A stretch of DNA of 64,000 nt from Micrococcaceae bacterium Sec5.1 (GTDB lineage: Bacteria; Actinomycetota; Actinomycetes; Actinomycetales; Micrococcaceae): positions 3,286,001 through 3,350,000 of the forward strand of contig CP143430.1 of NCBI GenBank assembly GCA_039636795.1. The letters run 5' to 3'. Numbering within the stretch: the stretch's first letter is position 1; each line of letters starts with the position of its first letter. Both the position numbers and the translations under genes were made by a program. This document shows positions 39,045 through 47,413 of this stretch, in pieces. The notes beneath the pieces are model-generated. The model had not been told where the DNA came from, did not search any database, and saw nothing but the letters and a program-made list of their open reading frames with translations.

Positions 39045-39055
39045 TGTCGCTGGCC

Positions 39056-40570
39056 TTACTTAACGTCCTCGTCGACCCAATCCATGGACTTTGTCACGGC
39101 CTTCTTCCAGAGCCGCAACTGGCGCTCCTGCTCCTCTGCGGGCAACTGCGGCTCCCAGCGCTTGTCCTCGCCCCAGTTGGCACTGAGTTCGCCCAGGTCC
39201 TTCCAGAATCCAACAGCCAGGCCGGCGGCGTACGCAGCGCCCAGTGCCGTGGTTTCAACCACTTTCGGGCGGACTACGGGTACACCGAGGATGTCGGCCT
39301 GGAACTGCATGAGTGCCTCGTTGGCGACCATTCCGCCGTCGACCTTCAGTTCGGTGAGGGGAACCCCCGAGTCCGCGTTGACGGCGTCCAGTACTTCGCG
39401 GGTCTGGAACGCAGTTGCCTCGAGGGCCGCACGCGCAATGTGGCCCTTGTTGGCGAAGCGGGTGAGGCCAACTATGGCGCCGCGCGCGTCAGCCCTCCAG
39501 TACGGAGCGAACAGGCCGGAGAAAGCCGGGACGATGTAGACGCCTCCGTTGTCCTGCACTGCGGCTGCCAGGTCTTCGACCTCCGGAGCGGAACTGATCA
39601 TGCCGAGGTTGTCACGAAGCCACTGGATCAATGAGCCGGTGACGGCGATGGAGCCTTCAAGTGCGTAGTGCGGCTTGTTGTCGCCCAGCTTGTATCCCAG
39701 AGTGGTGAGCAGGCCGTTCTTCGAGTGGACGATCTCTTCGCCCGTGTTGAAGATCAGGAAGCAGCCGGTGCCGTAGGTGTTTTTCGCTTCGCCGGCCTGG
39801 AATGCTGCCTGGCCGAACGTTGCTGCCTGCTGATCGCCGAGGATGCCGGCCACCGGAGTTTCCCGGAGCAACTGGGAGGTGTGGACGTGTCCGTAGACCT
39901 CGGAGGAGGACTTGATGGCGGGCATCATGGAGGCCGGGACGCCGAAGACATCAAGGATTTCCTGGTCCCATTGCAGCGTCTCAAGGTCCATGAACAGGGT
40001 GCGCGACGCGTTGGTGACATCGGTGACGTGCACGCCGCCGTCGACTCCACCAGTCAGGTTCCAGAGAACCCAGGCGTCGGTGTTTCCAAACAACAGGTCA
40101 CCGGCTTCGGCGCGTTCGCGGGCGCCGTCGACGTTGTCCAGGATCCATTTGATCTTGGTCCCGGAGAAGTAGGTAGCCAGCGGGAGGCCAACCTTCTGTT
40201 TGAACCGTTCAGGTCCACCATCCTTGGCAAGCTCGTCCACGATCGGCTGGGTGCGCGTGTCCTGCCAGACGATGGCGTTGTAAACGGCCTCGCCCGTGTT
40301 CTTGTCCCAGACCACTGCGGTTTCGCGCTGGTTGGTAATACCGACGGCGGCGATGTCGTGCCGTGTCAGGTTCGCCTTGGACAGGGCGGAGGCAATGACC
40401 TCGCGGGTGTTGTTCCAGATCTCGGCGGGGTTGTGCTCAACCCAGCCTGCCTGCGGGAAGATCTGCTCGTGTTCCATCTGTCCCGTTGACACAATATTGC
40501 CCGTGTGGTCAAAGACGATGGCTCGGGAGCTGGTGGTGCCCTGGTCGATGGCGATGACGTATTGATTCAT
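39056..40570 (-). CDS. glpK: glycerol kinase
   Basis: Phosphorylates glycerol to glycerol 3-phosphate with ATP. FGGY-family features: [12 protein letters not shown] at the N-terminus, [25 protein letters not shown] and the C-terminal FGGY signature region [18 protein letters not shown]. The 504-residue length is normal. It is downstream of glpF and glpD on the same strand; the three make up the glycerol uptake and entry route. The divergent SorC/DeoR-type gene at 43477 is a likely regulator. A long inverted repeat follows the gene. Confidence 0.97.
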   Translation of the reverse strand: MNQYVIAIDQGTTSSRAIVFDHTGNIVSTGQMEHEQIFPQAGWVEHNPAEIWNNTREVIASALSKANLTRHDIAAVGITNQRETAVVWDKNTGEAVYNAIVWQDTRTQPIVDELAKDGGPERFKQKVGLPLATYFSGTKIKWILDNVDGARERAEAGDLLFGNTDAWVLWNLTGGVDGGVHVTDVTNASRTLFMDLETLQWDQEILDVFGVPASMMPAIKSSSEVYGHVHTSQLLRETPVAGILGDQQAATFGQAAFQAGEAKNTYGTGCFLIFNTGEEIVHSKNGLLTTLGYKLGDNKPHYALEGSIAVTGSLIQWLRDNLGMISSAPEVEDLAAAVQDNGGVYIVPAFSGLFAPYWRADARGAIVGLTRFANKGHIARAALEATAFQTREVLDAVNADSGVPLTELKVDGGMVANEALMQFQADILGVPVVRPKVVETTALGAAYAAGLAVGFWKDLGELSANWGEDKRWEPQLPAEEQERQLRLWKKAVTKSMDWVDEDVK

Positions 40571-40649
40571 GGTGACGTCCTTGTCTCAGTGGTTTTATAC
40601 GGTATGCGGATGAGTGTGAGTGATTTGTTCAGGACAGCGTGTCCAGGAA

Positions 40650-41402
40650 TCAGCCAGCGACTGAGGGCATAATGGCCGGCACCCAGAGGCCCACGAGGCC
40701 GGCAAGGGTACCGCCAACAAGGGGCCCGACGACCGGGATCCAGGAGTAGGCCCAGTCGCTGGAGCCCTTCCCCTTGATGGGGAGGATGGCGTGTGCGATG
40801 CGGGGACCCAGGTCACGTGCCGGGTTGATGGCGTAACCGGTCGGTCCACCGACGGAGACGCCGATACCGACCACGAGCAGCGCCACAGCCAACGGCCCAA
40901 GGCCCGAGGGGGTGCCACCAAAAGTCAGGATGACGAAGACCAGGACGAACGTGCCAATGATTTCGGTGATGAGGTTCCACGGGGTTGACCGGATGGCAGG
41001 ACCGGTGGAGAACGTTCCCAGTTTGTTGGCTGCCAGCGGCTCCTCATCAAAGTGCTGCTTGTAAGCGAGCCAGCAAACAACGGCGCCCAGGAATGCACCG
41101 AGCAGTTCGCCGCCGAAGTACGTCAACGTGGACGCGAAGTCCACGCTGACATCGGGCGCGTATTCCTTGCTTCCTTTCACAAGCAGGCCCAAGGTGACAG
41201 CGGGGTTCAGGTGCGCACCGGACTTTGCGGCCACGAAAACGCCCGCGAAGACCGCAATACCCCAGCCCCACGTCACCATCAAGAATCCACCGTTGTTGCC
41301 CTTGGTGCCTTTGAGCGCAACGTTGGCCACGACGCCACAACCCAACAGGGTCAGCATCATGGTTCCGAATACTTCGGAAAGGAAAACTATTCCAAGAGAC
41401 AT
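40650..41402 (-). CDS. glpF: glycerol uptake facilitator (MIP/aquaporin family)
   Basis: A channel for glycerol in the cytoplasmic membrane. The 250-residue protein has six helices and the two NPA motifs: HLNPAVTLG (about residue 66) and INPARDLGPR (about residue 200). The Asp after the second NPA, in NPARD, is the mark of glyceroporins. It is 79 bases ahead of glpK. Between glpF and glpD lies a 168-base gap with repeated CCGTTTTCCG that may hold an operator. Confidence 0.94.
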   Translation of the reverse strand: MSLGIVFLSEVFGTMMLTLLGCGVVANVALKGTKGNNGGFLMVTWGWGIAVFAGVFVAAKSGAHLNPAVTLGLLVKGSKEYAPDVSVDFASTLTYFGGELLGAFLGAVVCWLAYKQHFDEEPLAANKLGTFSTGPAIRSTPWNLITEIIGTFVLVFVILTFGGTPSGLGPLAVALLVVGIGVSVGGPTGYAINPARDLGPRIAHAILPIKGKGSSDWAYSWIPVVGPLVGGTLAGLVGLWVPAIMPSVAG

Positions 41403-41465
41403 CTTTGACTCCTCATTTTTCTGTTGTCAGCCTCCTCGCGGGTTGAAAAGGCTGTTGGGACGGTT

Positions 41466-41526
41466 CCGTTTTCCGCAACCACCCCGGTGTAGTGGGCCTC
41501 AAGGGGCTCACCTACCCCGTTTTCCG
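41466..41526. promoter_or_regulatory. repeated candidate operator upstream of glpF
   Basis: CCGTTTTCCG appears at 41466-41475 and again at 41517-41526. The starts are 51 bases apart, close to five turns of DNA. A near copy, TGGAAAATGG, lies at 43428-43437 before the divergent regulator gene. The gap between the two copies holds an imperfect hairpin. Function unproven. Confidence 0.4.
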
Positions 41527-41570
41527 TCCCCTCTGAGAAGGTGGACGGTCAGCATTTTGTGCAGTCGTCC

Positions 41571-43355
41571 TCAGGCTACGAGACTGTGGACGTCAACCTT
41601 GTGGAACCGCTGCAGGACTTCCTGGGCGTGGCGGATTTCAGCCTCACGGACAGCGGCATCCCAACCAAGTGGTTCAGCCAATGCTGCAGCAATCTCGTTC
41701 AGCAACTCGCCGGTCACAAGCCCCCGGAACGCCAGGGACGTCCGTCGGATGAGTACATCAACGAGGTGCCCGATCTGCTCGTGCTCAGCCATGAAGGCCA
41801 ACTCGCGAACACTGAGTTCCCGGGTGGAACGAAGGGGCGAGTCGTGTCCGGCGTTGAGGTAATCGATGACCGCCTCTGCCCGCGTTCCATACCGGGTCAG
41901 GAGCCCAGCCACGCGATCGGCGTCCAAGCCCGGCCCCATGTGCTTCTTGATCCACTCCTGCTCGCCTTGTTCCGTGGCAGGGAAGCCGGCGCCACCGCCG
42001 ATGGCGAGTTTCGCCGTCGAAACTTTCCGTTCCTGACCCAGTTCGCGCAGGACGTCGTTGGTCATGTGTTCGGCAAGCGCCCGGAAGGTGGTCCATTTGC
42101 CACCCACCAAGCTGAGTACGACGGCGGCCTTACCGCCTGACGTCGCCATGGCACCTTCGCCGGAGCGGACGCTGCGCTCGATCCTGTAGTCCCTTGAGAC
42201 GAATCCTGGCTGGGTGGCGTCGTGACGCGGCAGGGGGCGGACCCCAGCGAAGCTGTAGACGATCTGGCCACGATCCACCGTGATGCTCGGGAAGACGTGG
42301 CCGATCAGCTCGAAGAAGTAGTCGATTTCGGATTCTGTACAGACGGCGTCTTCTGTCATGTCGGCGTCGACGTCCGTGGTGCCGACCAACACCCTGTCCC
42401 CCATGGGGTAAATAAGGACGATGCGTCCGTCGGTGTGTTCGAAGAAGATCTCCCGGCCGTTGCAGGCGGCCAGCAGTTCAGGGTGGTCCAGCACGATGTG
42501 CGAGCCCTTGGTGCCGCCCATGAACTGGCTGGCGGCTCCCATGGCCTGGTTGGTGAGGTCTACCCATGCGCCTGTGGTGTTGACGATGACGTCGGCCTGG
42601 AAGTCGAACTCCTTGCCGCTCAATTCATCGCGGAGCCGCACTCCATCGGTGCCCAGGGAAACCAGTGAGACGTAGTTGCTGGCGCGGGCCGTCCCGCCAG
42701 GGAGGCCACCGCCGCGTCCGGCCTTCTCGCCATCCTGAAGCACGTCCAGGGTGAGACGCTCAGGGTTGTGGACGGACGCATCAAAGTAGGTTGCCGCGTA
42801 TTTAATTCCCGGGTGCAGCTTGGGTAGCTCCGCCAAAGCCTTGTCCTTGCCGCGGAACTGGTGCCGGGGGACGCTGCCGCCGTCACGGGAGAAGAAATCG
42901 TACATGCTCAAGCCGAGCTTGATGAGGAAGGCGCCGCGTTCGTTCGGTTTGCCCTGTTTGTGGGTGAGGAAGCGCATGGGCGCCGACAGGATTCCCGAGA
43001 AGGTGCTGAAGATAGGAATGGTGGTCTGCAGCGGCTTGACGTAGTGCGGGGCGATCCGAAGGAGACGGTTGCGCTCCACCACTGATTCCTGGACAAGGCG
43101 GAACTCACCGTTCTCCAGGTATCGAATGCCGCCATGGATCATGTGCGACGATGCACCGCTGGCTCCTTGGCAGTAGTCCCCACGCTCCACGAGCGCGACG
43201 TCAATGCCCTGCAGGGCGAGGTCCCGGAAGGTTCCTACGCCGTTGATACCGCCACCGATAATGAGTACTTTCGCCGAAGGCCGCTCCCGCAAGGCGGTTA
43301 CAGATTCACGCCTGTGCGCATCAGAGGAGGTACCGGAAATCCTGTTGTGTCCCAA
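41571..43355 (-). CDS. glpD: glycerol-3-phosphate dehydrogenase (FAD, aerobic type)
   Basis: Oxidises glycerol 3-phosphate to dihydroxyacetone phosphate at the membrane and feeds electrons to quinone. FAD motif VLIIGGGINGVGTFRDLALQ near residue 30, SGASSHMIHGGIRYLE, and the C-terminal helical DAO_C region. The 594-residue length is normal. The TTG start at 43355 is supported by AAGGGAG. The gene lies first in the glpD-glpF-glpK run, 168 bases from glpF, and is divergent from the regulator at 43477. Confidence 0.95.
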   Translation of the reverse strand: MGHNRISGTSSDAHRRESVTALRERPSAKVLIIGGGINGVGTFRDLALQGIDVALVERGDYCQGASGASSHMIHGGIRYLENGEFRLVQESVVERNRLLRIAPHYVKPLQTTIPIFSTFSGILSAPMRFLTHKQGKPNERGAFLIKLGLSMYDFFSRDGGSVPRHQFRGKDKALAELPKLHPGIKYAATYFDASVHNPERLTLDVLQDGEKAGRGGGLPGGTARASNYVSLVSLGTDGVRLRDELSGKEFDFQADVIVNTTGAWVDLTNQAMGAASQFMGGTKGSHIVLDHPELLAACNGREIFFEHTDGRIVLIYPMGDRVLVGTTDVDADMTEDAVCTESEIDYFFELIGHVFPSITVDRGQIVYSFAGVRPLPRHDATQPGFVSRDYRIERSVRSGEGAMATSGGKAAVVLSLVGGKWTTFRALAEHMTNDVLRELGQERKVSTAKLAIGGGAGFPATEQGEQEWIKKHMGPGLDADRVAGLLTRYGTRAEAVIDYLNAGHDSPLRSTRELSVRELAFMAEHEQIGHLVDVLIRRTSLAFRGLVTGELLNEIAAALAEPLGWDAAVREAEIRHAQEVLQRFHKVDVHSLVA

Positions 43356-43449
43356 AACTGCTCCCTTGGGCTTGGTTTGTGCGCGGCGTTACGTTCGCTG
43401 CACCTTTCACCACTAATCTGGCGAAGGTGGAAAATGGAGTCAAGCTATT

Positions 43450-43463
43450 TGCACAAACGTGCA
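43450..43463. promoter_or_regulatory. candidate operator TGCAC-N4-GTGCA before the SorC-type regulator
   Basis: A perfect inverted repeat TGCAC AAAC GTGCA ends 13 bases before the ATG of the regulator gene, in the 121-base gap shared with glpD. It is a natural site for autoregulation and control of glpD. Confidence 0.5.
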
Positions 43464-43476
43464 GTAAGGAAATGAG

Positions 43477-44439
43477 ATGGGACGCTCACGTCACTCGGAT
43501 GCCCTCCGGGCCGCACAAATGTATTATCTGCAGGACCTGACCATGGACGCGATCGCGCGGGAGCTCAGGACCTCTCGCTCCACCGTCTCCAGGCTGTTGT
43601 CTTCCGCCCGGGAAACAGGCCTGGTCCAGGTCCAGATCCGCAGCCCCTTTGACACCGCTCCCGAGTTGGAGAGCCAGATCCGCGACAAATTCAAAGTGGA
43701 CGTCCACGTGGTGCCGGTGCTGGACACCTTGAACGAGGCGGAGACGCTGGACCGCGTTGCCATGCAGGCAGCGCGGACTATCGGACCGCTGGTGGATTCC
43801 AATGCCATCATCGGCATTGCCTGGGGTGCCACGCTCAGCGCCGTGAGCAGGCACCTCACCCGGAAAGTCACGCACGACACCATCGTTGTTCAACTCAACG
43901 GCGCCGGGAACATGCAGACAACCGGCATCACCTACGCGAGCGACATCATGCGACGCTTTGGCAGCGCCTATGGAGCGCGGGTGGAACAATTTCCGGTGCC
44001 CGCGTTTTTTGATCACGCAGCTACCAAGACAGCAATGTGGAATGAGCGCAGCGTTCAACGCATCCTGGATCTGCAGGCGCGCATGAGCATCGCTATTTTC
44101 GGTGTTGGATCCGTTGATTCGGACTATCCGAGCCATGTGTACGCTGGCGGCTACCTCGACGAACGAGACCTCAACATGTTGGCTGCCGACGACGTGGTGG
44201 GCGACGTCGCCACGGTCTTCTTCCGCAGTGATGGATCATCTGACGGCATTACGCTGAACGAACGGTCCACCGGTCCAAGCCATGAACAATTGCGGCAGGT
44301 ACGGCGCCGGATTTGCGTCGTTTCCGGCGCCTCCAAAATCAACGGCCTGCAGGGCGCCTTGGCAGCCGGACTTGCCACGGACCTCATCCTTGATGAAGCC
44401 TCTGCGCGCCGCTTGGTGAGTTTCAATGGCCAGTCCTGA
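43477..44439 (+). CDS. SorC/DeoR-type sugar-binding transcriptional regulator
   Basis: A 320-residue transcription factor. The N-terminal helix-turn-helix spans about residues 12-50 (YYLQDLTMDAIARELRTSRS, then TVSRLLSSARETGLV). The rest is a SorC effector domain of the ribose-5-phosphate-isomerase-like fold (IGIAWGATLSAVSRHL, GVGSVDSD, VVSGASKINGLQGAL). Its position next to glpD-glpF-glpK suggests it responds to glycerol 3-phosphate or a related phosphorylated compound; that is inference. AAGGA precedes the ATG. The next gene, an aldo/keto reductase, has its own promoter inside the end of this gene. Confidence 0.88.
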   Translation: MGRSRHSDALRAAQMYYLQDLTMDAIARELRTSRSTVSRLLSSARETGLVQVQIRSPFDTAPELESQIRDKFKVDVHVVPVLDTLNEAETLDRVAMQAARTIGPLVDSNAIIGIAWGATLSAVSRHLTRKVTHDTIVVQLNGAGNMQTTGITYASDIMRRFGSAYGARVEQFPVPAFFDHAATKTAMWNERSVQRILDLQARMSIAIFGVGSVDSDYPSHVYAGGYLDERDLNMLAADDVVGDVATVFFRSDGSSDGITLNERSTGPSHEQLRQVRRRICVVSGASKINGLQGALAAGLATDLILDEASARRLVSFNGQS

Positions 44440-44460
44440 GGCATTCCGCCGCGGAATGGG

Positions 44461-44476
44461 TAAAGTCGTTGATATG
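44461..44476 (+). promoter_or_regulatory. -10 box of a leaderless promoter for the aldo/keto reductase gene
   Basis: TAAAGT (44461-44466) lies seven bases before the ATG at 44474. No ribosome site precedes that ATG, which supports this start and a leaderless mRNA. Confidence 0.55.
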
Positions 44477-45355
44477 AGATTCCCGGCCCGGCTGACCCTG
44501 AACAATGGCGTGATGATGGACCGCTTGGGATTCGGACTCTATAAGGTGCCGCCAAAAGAAGCTGAGGCTTTGGTGAGCACCGCCCTCGGCGAAGGCTATC
44601 GGCGGTTCGATACCGCGGCCATGTATCGCAATGAGGTAGGCGTAGGCCGTGCGATCGGTGGTGCAATCGGCGACGCCAACGAGGCAAACCTCGGCACGGG
44701 TGGTTCGGGAGAATCAGTGCACGCCCTGACCCGTGAAGACGTCTTTGTCACCACCAAGGTCTGGAATGACGACCACGGCTACGACTCCACGCTCCGCGCT
44801 TTTGATTCATCCATGGCCAACCTCGGATTGGACTACGTGGACCTTTACCTCATCCACTGGCCATGTGCCGGCCGAGGCCTCTTCGTAGAGACCTATAAAG
44901 CCATGGAAACCCTTTACAGGGAAGGCAAAGTGCGGGCCATAGGAGTTTCGAATTTCCAGCCCGGGCACTTGGAAGAACTCATGCAGAAAGCCGAAGTGGT
45001 TCCAGCCGTTAATCAGATCGAGCTGCACCCTTGGCTTCAGCAGGCCAGGCTGCGGACACTGCACGAACAACTCGGGATCCGAACCGAAGCATGGAGTCCA
45101 CTGGGCCGTGGACAGGTCCTGGCCGACCCCGCGATCGTGGACTTGGCTGAAAAGTACGGCAGGACCCCCGCCCAGATCATCATCCGGTGGCATCTCCAGC
45201 TTGGGAACCTCGTGATTCCGAAAGCGAGCTCCGCTGGTCGGATCAAAGAGAACTGTGCTGTTTTCGACTTCGAACTCGAGGCAGCAGACATGGACGGCAT
45301 GGCCGCGCTTGAACGCCACCACCGCACGGGCTCGCACCCGGACAACGTGAATTAG
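44474..45355 (+). CDS. aldo/keto reductase
   Basis: An NADPH-dependent carbonyl reductase of the AKR family (293 residues). The catalytic tetrad elements are visible: FDTAAMYRNE (Asp and Tyr), TTKVWNDDHG (Lys), and YLIHWP (His). The NADPH-binding IPKASSAGRIKEN stretch lies near the C-terminus. The best match is the 2,5-diketo-gluconic acid reductase type. I chose the ATG at 44474 because of the -10 box seven bases upstream; an in-frame ATG at 44426 overlaps the regulator gene. A segment GDANEANLGTGGSGESVHAL is an unusual insert in the N-terminal half. Confidence 0.9.
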   Translation: MRFPARLTLNNGVMMDRLGFGLYKVPPKEAEALVSTALGEGYRRFDTAAMYRNEVGVGRAIGGAIGDANEANLGTGGSGESVHALTREDVFVTTKVWNDDHGYDSTLRAFDSSMANLGLDYVDLYLIHWPCAGRGLFVETYKAMETLYREGKVRAIGVSNFQPGHLEELMQKAEVVPAVNQIELHPWLQQARLRTLHEQLGIRTEAWSPLGRGQVLADPAIVDLAEKYGRTPAQIIIRWHLQLGNLVIPKASSAGRIKENCAVFDFELEAADMDGMAALERHHRTGSHPDNVN

Positions 45356-45365
45356 GAACGGCCGA

Positions 45366-46310
45366 ATGGAAAAAGTGGACACCGCGCACACCCCTGAAGG
45401 TGCAGATGCCCCGATTGAGTTCTTCAGCAAGTCCCTGCCGGGACGCACCGTCGCCTCCGACGTGGACGTCGATGGCAGCAAAGTAGCTTATTGGACATAC
45501 GAACCCGTCAAACCCACGCAGGATACCCGCACGATTTTGGTCATTCACGGTTTTAGGGGTGACCACCATGGATTACTCCGTGTAGCGGACCTGCTTCCGG
45601 AAATGCGGATTATCATGCCCGACCTCCCGGCGTTTGGCAGTTCAGATCCTTTCCGTGACGACGAACACTCGGTTGAGCGTTACGGCCATTTCATCTCCGG
45701 CTTCATGGCCGCGCTGGGCCTGGGTCCCAAGACCGTGCTGCTGGGCCACTCGTTTGGCTCCATCGTCGCGAGTCATTTTGCGGCCCGGAACCCTGGCGCC
45801 ATTTATCCATTGATCCTGATCAACCCCATCGCTGCACCCGCTTTGGAAGGTCCCAAGGGGATCATGACCAAGCTCGCGGTGTTTTACTACGAGGTGTCCG
45901 CCAAGCTTCCAAGGCGCCTTGGACTTGCCCTCCTGCGCAACCGGGCCATTGTCCGGGTCATGAGCGTCACCATGGCCAAAACCAAAGACAAAAACCTGCG
46001 CCGCTTCATCCATGGCCAGCACGACGCCTACTTCAGCGCGTTCGCCGATCGACGGAGCTTGCTGGAATCCTTCAAGGCATCCGTATCGGGCACTGTGGCT
46101 GACGTCGCCGGAGAGTTGCGCCTCCCCGTGCTGCTGATCGCCGGCGAAAAAGACGAGATCGCCACTTTGCCCAACCAGCACAAACTGATGGAGCGCCTTC
46201 CCGAAGCCACGCTGGAAGTGATTCCCGACGTCGGGCATTTGATCCATTACGAGACGCCGGCCCCGGCGGCCGCAGCTATCCGCACCTTCCTGGAGGAACA
46301 CCCCGCGTGA
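45366..46310 (+). CDS. alpha/beta hydrolase
   Basis: A 314-residue serine hydrolase. HGFRGDHHG marks the oxyanion hole, LLGHSFGS the nucleophile elbow (Ser about 131), and GHLIHYETP the catalytic His near the end. No signal peptide. It starts 10 bases after the reductase stop, and the glycosyltransferase gene begins inside its stop codon (GTGA overlap), so hydrolase and glycosyltransferase are co-translated. Substrate unknown. Confidence 0.86.
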   Translation: MEKVDTAHTPEGADAPIEFFSKSLPGRTVASDVDVDGSKVAYWTYEPVKPTQDTRTILVIHGFRGDHHGLLRVADLLPEMRIIMPDLPAFGSSDPFRDDEHSVERYGHFISGFMAALGLGPKTVLLGHSFGSIVASHFAARNPGAIYPLILINPIAAPALEGPKGIMTKLAVFYYEVSAKLPRRLGLALLRNRAIVRVMSVTMAKTKDKNLRRFIHGQHDAYFSAFADRRSLLESFKASVSGTVADVAGELRLPVLLIAGEKDEIATLPNQHKLMERLPEATLEVIPDVGHLIHYETPAPAAAAIRTFLEEHPA

Positions 46311-47413
46311 AAATTGTCATCGACGCCCGCTTCACCAGGACGGACCACCACGATGGCATCAGCCGCTACGGTTCAAGCCTCATCGCAGCAACATCCAAAA
46401 TTGCCGATGTCACCATGCTCATCAATGACAAACGCCAACTCGCGTTGCTACCCGATGTGCCCTATGTGATGGTCAACAGCCCGCTGTCCCCTCGTGAGCT
46501 GTTCGTTGCCGCCAAGGTCAATCCCTTGGGCGCGGATGTGGTGGTGTGCCCGATGCAGACCATGGGAACCCTGGGGCGGAAGTATGGCCTTATCCTGACG
46601 CTGCACGATCTCATCTATTACGAACACCCCGCTCCCCCGGGTTTCCTTCCGGCTCCGGTGCGCCTGCTCTGGAGGCTGTACCACAAGGCGTTCTGGCCGC
46701 AGCGCGTATTGCTGAACCGGGCCGACGTGGTGGCTACCATCAGCAGGACCACCGAGGCTTTGATGGCCAAGTACACCTTGACCCGCCGCCCCGTGCGGAT
46801 CGTTGGCAATGCCCCGCAGCCCGGCCAGACGCCCCGCGATCCTTCGGCCGGGGCGGATAAGACCCTGCTGTACATGGGTTCGTTCATGCCTTACAAGAAC
46901 GTGGAAACCATGATTCGGGGAATGGCAGGCCTGCCGGATTACACCCTGCACTTGCTCAGCCGGATTACGCCCCAGCGTCGGACGGAACTCGAGGCCATGA
47001 TCCCCCACGGCGCAAGGGTCCAGTTCCACAACGGTGTAACAGACGCCGAATATGAAGGGCTTTTGACCAGGGCGACTGCACTCATCAGCTTGTCCCGGGC
47101 CGAGGGATATGGCCTGCCCCTGGTGGAGGCGATGTCACTGGGAACTCCTGTTATCGCCAGCGACATTCCAATTTTCCGGGAAGTGGGCGCCGATGCGGTC
47201 AGCTATGTTGACCCCGAATCGCCCTCGGAGTTCGCTGCGGCTGTCACTGCCTTGGGCGATGACAGATTGTGGCAAGAACGTTCCCGGAGGTCCGTGGAAC
47301 GTGCTGGAGACTTCAACTGGGACGAATCCGCCCGGCAGTTGCTGGCTGCGGCAGAAGAGGTTGTGGCGCTTCGTAAGCGCTACAAGACGTCCACGCCGTC
47401 GAGCCGCAGCTGA
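46307..47413 (+). CDS. glycosyltransferase of the GT4 (GT-B) type
   Basis: A 368-residue nucleotide-sugar transferase. The N-terminal half has a Rossmann-like acceptor domain (MKIVIDARFTRTDHHDGISR), and the C-terminal half the donor domain: LLYMGSFMPYKN, then EGYGLPLVEAMSLGTPVIAS with the Glu pair (E-x7-E) typical of GT4. The product is unknown; a cell-envelope glycan or glycolipid is likely. It shares a four-base GTGA overlap with the hydrolase. Its end overlaps the convergent priA end by 34 bases. Confidence 0.9.
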   Translation: MKIVIDARFTRTDHHDGISRYGSSLIAATSKIADVTMLINDKRQLALLPDVPYVMVNSPLSPRELFVAAKVNPLGADVVVCPMQTMGTLGRKYGLILTLHDLIYYEHPAPPGFLPAPVRLLWRLYHKAFWPQRVLLNRADVVATISRTTEALMAKYTLTRRPVRIVGNAPQPGQTPRDPSAGADKTLLYMGSFMPYKNVETMIRGMAGLPDYTLHLLSRITPQRRTELEAMIPHGARVQFHNGVTDAEYEGLLTRATALISLSRAEGYGLPLVEAMSLGTPVIASDIPIFREVGADAVSYVDPESPSEFAAAVTALGDDRLWQERSRRSVERAGDFNWDESARQLLAAAEEVVALRKRYKTSTPSSRS

